Below, one piece after another: positions 6,488 to 13,592 of a stretch of DNA of 17,350 bases. A program made the translations under genes and the position numbers. Numbering within the stretch: position 1 is the first letter of the stretch; each line of letters starts with the position of its first letter. The notes under the pieces were generated by a model. That model did not search any database. It worked only from the letters and a program-made list of their open reading frames with translations, and was not told the DNA's origin. The DNA is taken from contig JAUZOB010000032.1 in NCBI GenBank assembly GCA_030706665.1, forward strand, positions 1 through 17,350. Reading direction: 5' to 3'. The stretch comes from Bacteroidota bacterium (GTDB lineage Bacteria; Bacteroidota; Bacteroidia; Bacteroidales; Prolixibacteraceae).

Positions 6488-8920
6488 ATGAAACAGAAAG
6501 AAAACACATTTGGGTGGTGGAAGCAAAAGAAAGTTTTATTGAATGCTCTTAAGAATGGAGAGATTGATTGGAAGATATGGCTTAAAGAAAATTTTACAAG
6601 AAAGAAAGTCCTGATTTGGTCTGCTGTAAGCGTAAGCCTTTTTATTCTTCTCTTCGGAATCTTTATTCTTACCGTCTATTTGGGTTGGTGGGGAATTATC
6701 CCCAATAGAGCTGATCTTAGAAGGATCAGAACGGTAACTGCAACAGAAATTATTTCATCCGACAATAAAGTTATAGGTCGAATTTATCAGAAAAACAGGA
6801 CGACTGTCTCTTTAAATGAGATATCCCCATATGTGATCAATGCATTGATTGCAACGGAAGATGCCCGATTTTATGAACATAAAGGAGTTGACCAGCGAAG
6901 TCTTTTAAGAGTGGTTTTTAAATCGCTGTTAATGGGAGATCGGAGTGCCGGCGGAGGAAGTACATTAAGTCAACAGTTAGCAAAAAATCTTTTCCCGCGT
7001 GTTGATCATGGTATTTTTACAATGCCGGTTGCAAAAGTGAGGGAAGCTTTTGTGGCAACCCGAATAGAAAAATTGCATACGAAAGATGAGATTCTCGACC
7101 TGTATTTGAACACTGTTCCTCTTGGTGAAGACACATATGGAATAGAAGCAGCTTCCCAAAGATTCTTTTACAAGCATGCTTCAAAACTTTCTCTGGAAGA
7201 AGCAGCAGTACTAGTCGGTATGCTTAAGTCTCCTTATTATTATAATCCCAGGATTTTCCCGAATAAATCAGTTGAGCGACGAAATGTCGTAATAGCTCAA
7301 ATGGCTAAATATGGTTTCATTACGAATAAGGAAGCAGATGAAGCACAGCTTAGACCTCTGGAATTAGATTATCACAAAGATTCACAAAGTGACGGGTTAG
7401 CTCCTTATATGAGAGAAAAGATTCGACAGGATATAGATGAGTGGCTTAGCAAACATCCGAAAGCGGACGGTTCTACCTGGGACCTTTATAATGACGGACT
7501 CAAAATATATGTTACTCTTGATTCTCGTTTACAAACATATGCTGAAAATGCTGTAAAGAAACACATGTCTTATCTTCAAAAGCAGTTTGATAATCATTGG
7601 TCAAAACAGAATCCCTGGGGAAATGATAACTCTGTTGTTGAGTTGGCAGTTGAACGTTCGGATCATTACCAGCAGTTAAAAAAGGCCGGGGCATCTGATG
7701 CTCAGATCAGGAAGGTATTTGAAGAAAAAGTCAGGATGCGCATCTGGGACTGGTATGGTGAGAAAGTCGTTAATATGAGTCCTCTTGATTCAGTGAAGCA
7801 TTACCTTAAATTTCTTAATTGCGGGTTTATGGCCATGGATCCTCGAAGCGGACAAGTATTAGCTTGGGTCGGTGGAATTAATCATCATTTTTTTAAATAC
7901 GACCATGTGACATCGAAAAGACAGGTAGGTTCATTGATTAAACCGATTGTCTATTTATCTGCATTAATGAACGGGGTTAGTCCTTTTCAGTATTATAAAA
8001 ATGAGCAGAAAGTATATGCCGATTATAATAATTGGACACCAAGAAATGCGGACAACGTATATGAAAATTATTATTCGATGGAAGGTGCTCTTGCAAATTC
8101 AATCAATACGATTTCTGTTGAGATGTTAATGAATGGAGGAATCGGAAATACAGTCCGGTTGGCCAGAAAAATGGGCGTAAAATCAAGAATTCCAGAATAT
8201 CCTTCGCTTGCTTTAGGAAGTACGGATATCTCTCTTCAGGAAATGATTGAGGCATTCGGCGTCTTCGCGAATAGAGGAAGTCATGTGGAACCACATTATC
8301 TGGTTAAAGTTACTGATTCTGATGGGAATATCATTCATGACTTTTCCAATGAACATGGGGGGCGATCTTATGTGGCAGATACTACCTGTGTCGATATCCT
8401 GAACAACATGACCAAAGCAGTTGTGAATAGTGGAACAGGTGGATCTCTTCGGTATGCTTTTGGAATTCATAATGATATTGCAGGGAAAACCGGTACGACC
8501 CAGGATCATGCAGACGGATGGTTTATAGGATATTCTCCTGCCATTGTTGCCGGTTGTTGGGTCGGTAGTGATGATATGCGTATTCATTTCCGAACAATGA
8601 ATTACGGACAGGCTTCAATTCAAGCCTTGCCTATCTTTGGGTATTTTATGCAAGAAGTAAATAAAAACCCTGATTTTCGAAAAATCACCTATGCTTATTT
8701 CAAACGACCGCTTCAAAATATCATGGATAAACTCCAATTGCCTCATATCAGTACGACGGGGATTTCTCCTTATGCTGATGCAACTATTGAAGGCTTGAAA
8801 CAGCAATACCTTGAAGATATAAAGAAGCAACAGGAAGCGCAGCAACAAAATAGTGATCAGGAAAGTAGTACTAATAGTGATGGCACAAAGACTGATCCTG
8901 TAGACGAGAATAAAAAATAG
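6488..8920 (+). CDS. Class A penicillin-binding protein (GT51 transglycosylase plus transpeptidase)
   Basis: An 810-residue bifunctional peptidoglycan synthase anchored in the inner membrane. After a short cytoplasmic part there is one membrane helix (about residues 43-66). The GT51 glycosyltransferase follows: ATEDARFYEHKG with catalytic E124, GGGSTLSQQLAKN (155-167), KVREAFVATRIEKL with the second glutamate E186, and EILDLYLNTV (201-210). It polymerises lipid II glycan strands. The penicillin-binding transpeptidase has the three standard motifs: SLIK with nucleophile S482 and K485, SIN at 538-540, and KTGT at 667-670; it cross-links stem peptides. An inserted helical region (about 350-440) lies between the domains, and a Gln/Asn/Ser-rich acidic tail (about 770-810) ends the protein. 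The order and size fit the PBP1A/1C-like proteins of Bacteroidota. All catalytic residues are present. Probably transcribed alone from the promoter at 6429-6462. Confidence 0.96.
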   Translation: MKQKENTFGWWKQKKVLLNALKNGEIDWKIWLKENFTRKKVLIWSAVSVSLFILLFGIFILTVYLGWWGIIPNRADLRRIRTVTATEIISSDNKVIGRIYQKNRTTVSLNEISPYVINALIATEDARFYEHKGVDQRSLLRVVFKSLLMGDRSAGGGSTLSQQLAKNLFPRVDHGIFTMPVAKVREAFVATRIEKLHTKDEILDLYLNTVPLGEDTYGIEAASQRFFYKHASKLSLEEAAVLVGMLKSPYYYNPRIFPNKSVERRNVVIAQMAKYGFITNKEADEAQLRPLELDYHKDSQSDGLAPYMREKIRQDIDEWLSKHPKADGSTWDLYNDGLKIYVTLDSRLQTYAENAVKKHMSYLQKQFDNHWSKQNPWGNDNSVVELAVERSDHYQQLKKAGASDAQIRKVFEEKVRMRIWDWYGEKVVNMSPLDSVKHYLKFLNCGFMAMDPRSGQVLAWVGGINHHFFKYDHVTSKRQVGSLIKPIVYLSALMNGVSPFQYYKNEQKVYADYNNWTPRNADNVYENYYSMEGALANSINTISVEMLMNGGIGNTVRLARKMGVKSRIPEYPSLALGSTDISLQEMIEAFGVFANRGSHVEPHYLVKVTDSDGNIIHDFSNEHGGRSYVADTTCVDILNNMTKAVVNSGTGGSLRYAFGIHNDIAGKTGTTQDHADGWFIGYSPAIVAGCWVGSDDMRIHFRTMNYGQASIQALPIFGYFMQEVNKNPDFRKITYAYFKRPLQNIMDKLQLPHISTTGISPYADATIEGLKQQYLEDIKKQQEAQQQNSDQESSTNSDGTKTDPVDENKK

Positions 8921-9295
8921 GTAAGGAATTCTGCACGCATTTTCTTTCTGTTTACTATAGATTGGAAGTTTATAATTATTGGGTATGCTCTATAACATTT
9001 TTCTCTTTAAAAGGTAGATTGTAGTGTGTATTGTGCACGTGGTCAGTATTTTATATTTTAAATTACCTGTTTAAAAAAAAATAGTTAGAAAGATTTGGTG
9101 TATTAATCTTTCATGTATATTTGCTTTAGTGAAGTAAGGAATGAGTTACATTGAGAAATAGGAAAAGGCTGGATATCCTTTTGTAAATATCAATTTTAAT
9201 CTTAAGGAAAACCTCTTTCTTGTCTGAAGAATATCTTAGACTGACTTTACATTGAAGGCGAAAACGTATGTATAACAAATAAAGACTGAACCGAA
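8921..9295. other. Intergenic spacer before the acidic-protein gene
   Basis: This holds a candidate promoter (9094-9123) and an 8-base inverted repeat, GAAAGATT at 9088-9095 and AATCTTTC at 9105-9112, which overlaps that promoter. No convincing terminator for the PBP gene and no gene is seen. Confidence 0.45.
9094..9123 (+). promoter_or_regulatory. Candidate -33/-7 promoter of the acidic-protein gene
   Basis: TTTG at 9094-9097 and TATATTTG at 9116-9123 match both Bacteroides promoter elements exactly. The spacing is 18 bases, one short of the usual 19-21. The implied leader is about 165 bases long. An inverted repeat (9088-9095/9105-9112) spans the -33 element and could be a regulator site. 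Confidence 0.45.
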
Positions 9296-9661
9296 ATGAA
9301 AATAGGTGACATTTTTGATGGAATCGGTGGTTTTGAAGATGAAGACTTTGGTGGAATGAATAAGTTCTACGGATCGTCGGAATATTCTATGAAAAAAAGC
9401 TACGAAGACGAAGAAGATGATGGTGAAGATGAGGACTTCGGAGAAGAAGATTTCGATGAGGAAGATCTCGATGAAAACTACGACTTCGATGAAGAAGATG
9501 ATGATGAAGATGCTGACGAAGACGAAGATTTTGAATTTGATGAAGATATGAGAGAGTTTGAGGATCTTCATATCGAAGAATCAGAAGACGTTTTCGGTGA
9601 TAATGATCTTGACTCTCAGGATTTTGGGGGTGGATATTATCGTGGTGATGACGACTTTTAA
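9296..9661 (+). CDS. Highly acidic Asp/Glu-rich small protein, function unknown
   Basis: A 121-residue protein in which about 58 residues are Asp or Glu, almost half. It begins MKIGDIFDGIGGFEDEDFGG, has one short basic patch (SMKKSY, about residues 31-36), then a long run of acidic blocks spaced by Phe, Tyr or Leu (EEDFDEEDLDENYDFDEE), and ends in a glycine/aromatic segment (GGGYYRGDDDF). There is no signal peptide or membrane helix, so it is probably cytoplasmic. The aromatic spacing in an acidic chain is seen in disordered acidic tails and in some DNA-mimic or histone-like-protein-binding proteins, but no family is recognised. The frame ends just before a strong terminator and has its own promoter candidate, which supports a real, separately expressed gene. 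The antisense frame opposite it is a by-product of the GAA/GAT repetition. Confidence 0.75.
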   Translation: MKIGDIFDGIGGFEDEDFGGMNKFYGSSEYSMKKSYEDEEDDGEDEDFGEEDFDEEDLDENYDFDEEDDDEDADEDEDFEFDEDMREFEDLHIEESEDVFGDNDLDSQDFGGGYYRGDDDF

Positions 9662-9694
9662 TTTCTTTTAGAAACTATTGAATTTAGAACAGTT

Positions 9695-9750
9695 CCGAGG
9701 AAAAAGCATTCGTTGATTCATATTCGCGTTGCTTTTCCCTCGGTTTTTTT
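9695..9750 (+). terminator. Rho-independent terminator of the acidic-protein gene
   Basis: A 14-base stem with one mismatch: CCGAGGAAAAAGCA at 9695-9708 and TGCTTTTCCCTCGG at 9730-9743, followed by seven T residues (9744-9750). It lies 34 bases after the stop codon. Confidence 0.85.
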
Positions 9751-9867
9751 ATGTAGATCAAAGTGTTAATTTCTTTCTCTGTTTATTCTTACATTTATAA
9801 TTATCTCCCATTCCCCCTTTTCCTCTCAAGGTATATCTGCTCATTGTTTTGCACAAAACAGGTATAA

Positions 9868-10011
9868 CTATTTATGCCTTTCTGTATGATATTTGCGCTT
9901 TAGATGACTGGAAGCGGCATTGCGATATGCAGTAGCATAGAATTTACCTCCTGATTTTTGTGCTTTTCCTGGAATAAAAACAATCTTCTGTTTATTAAAA
10001 TTGTTGATTCC
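9868..10011 (-). pseudogene. Short protein-like open frame without a standard start codon
   Basis: Between two TAG codons (10014-10012 and 9870-9868) the minus strand is open for 47 codons. The translation looks like a real small basic protein, with segments IVFIPGKAQKSGGKFYAT and AYRNAASSHLKRKYHTERHK. There is no ATG, GTG or TTG in frame. The second or third codon region reads ATC AAC AAT TTT; if ATC was once ATG, a 46-residue protein would result. It could therefore be a small gene with start-codon loss, a gene using a rare start, or the tail of a decayed larger gene. A 7-base hairpin (TGTTTTG/CAAAACA, 9845-9860) lies directly after its stop. I do not recognise the family, and chance cannot be excluded. 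Confidence 0.3.
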
Positions 10012-10440
10012 CTACGTTTTACAAACCGAATAATATTCAAAATAGAATCGTTCCTTCTGTATTTTTACCTACATCTTCTGCCTTTTGAAAAAAAGTATAA
10101 AGTTTTCTACGATTTAATTTGTGTTTTTCACATTTTTCCGGAAATTCATATAATTAAGTGATGAAGGATGATAAACTTTATTGAAATTTGAATTAACGCG
10201 TTCTTGTATTTTCTTATTATATGCCGTTGTTTGTAGAAATGACTGTAAAAAATAGAGGAAAAAAGATGATTTGCTTATTCTCGATTTTTATGTTGTACAA
10301 TAGGTTGTTTTTTTATAAAAAAAATTGTTGCATTACCTAATTCTGATTACTTTGTTGTTGTTTGAATAAGGAATTTTCATGAATGCTGCTCGATGGGATT
10401 TTAAAAATTAAGTCTTTTACGTAAAGAATACTGTATAGAT
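10012..10440. other. AT-rich spacer before the GNAT gene
   Basis: About 430 bases rich in A and T runs. I see no convincing gene and no full promoter; weak TTTG boxes occur near 10186 and 10350. It should contain the acetyltransferase promoter. Confidence 0.4.
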
Positions 10441-10932
10441 ATGAAACTGGAATTTAGAAACTATTTGGAGTCATCAGACCTTGATCCAATTTATTATATA
10501 CTTGATTCGGCTGATGTTTTCATCGATTTTGAGATCGATATTGCTTTAAAGCTTGCAGAGCAAACATTAGAGCTTGGCGATGAAGATAGTGGCACATTCT
10601 GGGTCATTGCCGAAGATGGAAAACAAGATGTAGGATTTGCCTGTTATGGCGCCGATCCATTTGCTTCCGGTTCATACTATTTAAGGTGGATGGGAGTAAA
10701 AAGAGAGCATTGGTTAAAGGGAATCGGCAAACTAATGCTTAAGATTGTCGAAAATGATGTAACAAAGCGTGGCGGAAAACATGTCTGGATTGAGACTTCC
10801 TCAAGGATAAAATTAAGAGGTGCTCGGACATTCTTTGAAAAGCGAGGGTATAGCCATGAATCAACCCTCCATAGTTTTTACGATGATGATGATGACAAAA
10901 TGTTTTATGTGAAGCATTTGAAGAAACAATAA
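10441..10932 (+). CDS. GNAT-family N-acetyltransferase
   Basis: A 163-residue protein with a single GNAT domain. The acetyl-CoA-binding motif A is clear: a strand YLRWMGVKREHW (80-91) followed by the pyrophosphate loop KGIGKLML (93-100) and its helix. The following strand HVWIETS (114-120) and helix-loop GARTFFEKRGYSHEST (127-142) match motif B. An unusual DDDDD patch sits at residues 148-152 before the final strand. These enzymes transfer an acetyl group from acetyl-CoA to an amine on a small molecule or protein; the substrate is unknown. The gene is alone and is followed after 27 bases by a strong terminator. Confidence 0.9.
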   Translation: MKLEFRNYLESSDLDPIYYILDSADVFIDFEIDIALKLAEQTLELGDEDSGTFWVIAEDGKQDVGFACYGADPFASGSYYLRWMGVKREHWLKGIGKLMLKIVENDVTKRGGKHVWIETSSRIKLRGARTFFEKRGYSHESTLHSFYDDDDDKMFYVKHLKKQ

Positions 10933-10959
10933 GATAATAGAAATTTGATTTCTTTATTG

Positions 10960-11001
10960 AAAAGGAGGCTGTCTGAATAAATACTCAGACAGCCTCCTTT
11001 T
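10960..11001. terminator. Strong terminator after the GNAT gene
   Basis: A perfect 17-base stem, AAAAGGAGGCTGTCTGA at 10960-10976 and TCAGACAGCCTCCTTTT at 10985-11001, with an eight-base loop. The stem has a T-run at either end, so it may work in both directions. The core AGGAGGCTG is shared with the hairpin at 6348-6371. Confidence 0.85.
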
Positions 11002-11459
11002 GGATTATATCTCTATAATGAAATAAAAATATCAATATGTATGCTGCAGTGAAGCTGTTCTCTGGGAGCGAAATATGATTGTTAAGAAGAAACAACCTTC
11101 TTTGTATACTCAGAAAAAAGGAGATTTTATGATGAGATAATGCTATTCGTATGTTATAGATAATAAATAAATTAGACTGTTATTTCCCCGAATTATGATT
11201 ATGGATTAATAGAAAAACATCAAATTTGTTTATAAATAGAAATTCAGATCTATTACTCGAATGATTATATTTGTCAAAAGTTGTAAGGGCTAATATTCCT
11301 GAAGTTACTTATCTGGAAAGGAGAATGAGGAGATAGAAAACCTTATTCAATTGAATTAATGATTCGAAAACAAAGCAAATTATTTTAATATTGAGCTAAA
11401 TTAAAACCAAATCGGATCTAAAAAAGAATTTAATTTATGTAGATAATACAAAGTTTGGC
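11002..11459. other. Spacer upstream of the ECF sigma gene
   Basis: About 460 bases without a convincing gene. It contains an exact -7 match (TATATTTG, 11266-11273) with no clear -33 partner, and a perfect 12-base palindrome ATTCAATTGAAT at 11345-11356 that could be a regulator site. A tiny frame from 11075 (about 20 codons) is probably chance. Confidence 0.4.
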
Positions 11460-12092
11460 ATGAATTGTATTAAAACAAATAATCCCGATAAATTGAGTGT
11501 TTTAGAATTGAGAGACGGTTCGGTTGTCGCATTTGAAGAAATTTTTAAATGCTACTTTGAACAGTTATTCTTATATGCCAAACATTACGTTGTAGATGAG
11601 GATGTAGCACGAAATATCGTACAAGATGCTTATATCGTATTATGGGAAAAGAAGAATGAGATTAGAGAAGATGTGAAATTGAAATTCTTTCTTCTATCCA
11701 TTATTCGAAATAAATGTTTGAATTATTTAAAAAGAGAGAAGCTCCAAAATAATTATAGAAAATCCATTATTTCAAATTATAGAGATTTGATGTTTAATTA
11801 TGATGCTTTGCAAAAAATGAATTTAAGTCAATTTGATTATAATGAAATAGAAAGCATCGTCTCCGATACCATAGAACAATTACCTCTTCAATGCCGGACT
11901 GTCTTCAGTGAAAGCAGGGTAAATGGATTAACCAATAAAGAAATTGCAGAAAAGCTAGGTATTTCAATAAAAACAGTAGAAGCTCATATTTCAAGAGCAT
12001 TAAAATCATTACGAGTATCTCTTAAAGATTATCTTAATGAATGGGCATTGGCTTTTCTTCTTTTTGGTGAATGTTTTAAACATTTTAACTGA
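11460..12092 (+). CDS. ECF sigma-70 factor, Bacteroidetes FecI-like
   Basis: A 210-residue RNA polymerase sigma factor of the extracytoplasmic-function type. Region 2 spans about residues 24-95: AFEEIFKCYFEQLFLYA, then the core-binding and -10-recognising part VARNIVQDAYIVLWEKK. Region 4 spans about 133-187, with EQLPLQCRTVF and the helix-turn-helix LTNKEIAEKLGISIKTVEAH that reads the -35 element. This architecture and length match the Bacteroides family of sigma factors paired with FecR-like anti-sigma factors. The next genes are exactly such an anti-sigma factor and a SusC/SusD pair, its likely targets. An additional hydrophobic C-terminal tail (WALAFLLFGECF) follows region 4. The promoter it recognises cannot be read from this sequence. 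Confidence 0.95.
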   Translation: MNCIKTNNPDKLSVLELRDGSVVAFEEIFKCYFEQLFLYAKHYVVDEDVARNIVQDAYIVLWEKKNEIREDVKLKFFLLSIIRNKCLNYLKREKLQNNYRKSIISNYRDLMFNYDALQKMNLSQFDYNEIESIVSDTIEQLPLQCRTVFSESRVNGLTNKEIAEKLGISIKTVEAHISRALKSLRVSLKDYLNEWALAFLLFGECFKHFN

Positions 12093-12496
12093 ACAGTGTG
12101 ATACTTATTTAAGAATACAGAGTTGTTGGTATATTCCCAATAGCAACTTCCTAACTTTAAAAAGAAATTGTATAGATAATTATCAATTTGCAACTTATAT
12201 AGAATTTATCTTTTATGGCAATAAATATGAGTTGTTTAAATATTTGTGAGACGCGGTGTTAAACCATTATCTTCGGGAATAAGCTAAAAAACTCATTTTC
12301 TCTCCCTTATCTTCTGAAATTTAGAAAGTCAGGATTGACTTGCTCCTAATTAGTGATTTAAATAAGTCGATTACGGAATGCTTATGACTTTAATAGTCTA
12401 ATATCTAATAAATTATCATTTGCAGAGAAAAAAATTATGAAAGAGACTAAGGGTATCATCCTTTTTAATTGTTTTTAAAATATAAATCAGATAAAA
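12093..12496. other. Long spacer between sigma and anti-sigma genes
   Basis: These 404 bases have no convincing coding capacity on either strand and no clear terminator. Two related segments, TTATCTTCGG near 12271 and TTATCTTCTG near 12308, form an imperfect direct repeat. The gap is longer than in many sigma/FecR pairs, so the anti-sigma gene may have its own promoter. Confidence 0.4.
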
Positions 12497-13483
12497 ATGA
12501 AAAAAGAGCAGCTTTTGCAATACGTGAATGGGAAACTTAGAGATCCGAAAAGATTACAAGAGGTATATGAATGGATGGAAAAAGATGAGAAGAATAAACA
12601 TTATCTGATTCATTTAAAAAATATTCAATCATTTACAGTAGGAAAAGAGGGGAAGATTGATTTGGATTACGAGTATAGTCTTATGCAGAAAAGAATGCAA
12701 TCAAGAACGAAGATAATTCCATTTATGAAGCAAGCTTTAAAATATGCAGCTGTTCTGATTTTTATAATAGGTCTTTCCTGGATAATAAAACTTTCATTGA
12801 ATACCAATAGAGAAGAGTATGTTAATAGAATATTTTGTCCAAATGGAGAAACTATGAAAGTTAAATTGGATGATGGGACACTTGTCTGCCTTAACTCAGG
12901 TTCAACATTAAGTTATCCGGCATCATTCACAAAAAATCATCGAAGCGTGAAATTAATCGGAGAGGCCTTTTTTACTGTTAAATCAGATAAGAACCACCCA
13001 TTTATAGTCAATGTTAATGATATAAAAGTGAAAGTTACAGGAACAGAATTTGATATTGATGCGTATCCGTGCAGCCATTCATTAAAGACGACCCTAGTTA
13101 AAGGTAGAGTTGATATCTGCGATGCAAATGAAGTTAGTAAGCTGCTGTTACATCCGGGACAAATGGCTAATTATAATAAAACTTCGCAAAAATTGACAGT
13201 TTCTGATGTTGATGTCTCAAAATACTATTCTTGGACAGAGGGAGAATTGACATTCCGAGATACCCGAATTGAAGAGATTGCTGAGAAATTAAGCTATTGG
13301 TACAATATTAAAATAAGAGTAGATAATGAGAACGTTAAAGATTTTAAAGTCTCATGTACTGCTGTAAAAAATAGACCAATCGAAGATGTGCTCAATAGCT
13401 TAAAATTATTATACAAACAAGTATCCTATAAGACTGTGATAGTTAATAACAAGCAAGAAATCATTATTACAAAAGGAATGTAA
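12497..13483 (+). CDS. FecR-like anti-sigma factor (inner-membrane regulator)
   Basis: A 328-residue single-pass inner-membrane protein. Residues 1-75 form the cytoplasmic sigma-binding part (MKKEQLLQYVNGKL start), a membrane helix spans about 81-98 (LKYAAVLIFIIGLSWII), and the rest is periplasmic. The FecR domain covers about 110-205 with the typical NGETMKVKLDDGTLVCLNSG, GEAFFTVKSDKNHPFIV and VKVTGTEFDI. The C-terminal part (about 248-320, LTFRDTRIEEIAEKLSYWYN) is the DUF4974/STN-like domain common in Bacteroidetes FecR proteins. By family knowledge it holds the ECF sigma factor inactive and releases it when the STN domain of the partner TonB-dependent transporter signals. The sigma gene is upstream and the STN-bearing transporter begins about 110 bases downstream, so the full relay is encoded here. 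Confidence 0.95.
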   Translation: MKKEQLLQYVNGKLRDPKRLQEVYEWMEKDEKNKHYLIHLKNIQSFTVGKEGKIDLDYEYSLMQKRMQSRTKIIPFMKQALKYAAVLIFIIGLSWIIKLSLNTNREEYVNRIFCPNGETMKVKLDDGTLVCLNSGSTLSYPASFTKNHRSVKLIGEAFFTVKSDKNHPFIVNVNDIKVKVTGTEFDIDAYPCSHSLKTTLVKGRVDICDANEVSKLLLHPGQMANYNKTSQKLTVSDVDVSKYYSWTEGELTFRDTRIEEIAEKLSYWYNIKIRVDNENVKDFKVSCTAVKNRPIEDVLNSLKLLYKQVSYKTVIVNNKQEIIITKGM

Positions 13484-13592
13484 GAGAATTTAACAGACTA
13501 ACCTATATACATAATACTTAATTACTAGACTAGATGAACCACAATTAATGCTCAATAAACGAAGCATTGAATTAAAATTAAATTTAGAAACT

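Noticed and set aside
8213..8587. Minus-strand frame of 124 codons
   Set aside because: It lies fully opposite the transpeptidase domain of the PBP, whose motifs show the plus strand is coding.
9236..9571. Minus-strand frame of 111 codons, rich in Phe, Ile and Val
   Set aside because: It mirrors the GAA/GAT repeats of the acidic gene, and the plus-strand frame has promoter and terminator support.
9900..9936. Minus-strand AGGAGGT followed by ATG and 12 codons
   Set aside because: The apparent Shine-Dalgarno site is explained as Gly-Gly codons of the longer protein-like frame at 10011-9868, and the 12-codon peptide has no support.
9958..10161. Plus-strand frame of 67 codons beginning with TTG
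   Set aside because: Composition is that of AT-rich noncoding DNA, there is no start context, and it overlaps the more protein-like minus-strand frame.
11075..11140. Tiny frame after a GGGAG-like site
   Set aside because: Only about 20 codons, no hairpin or promoter tied to it, and nothing recognisable in the peptide.
12037..12249. Plus-strand frame of 70 codons overlapping the end of the sigma gene
   Set aside because: It starts inside the sigma gene in another frame, and its translation is irregular and rich in Asn, Tyr and Phe, as expected for noncoding AT-rich DNA.
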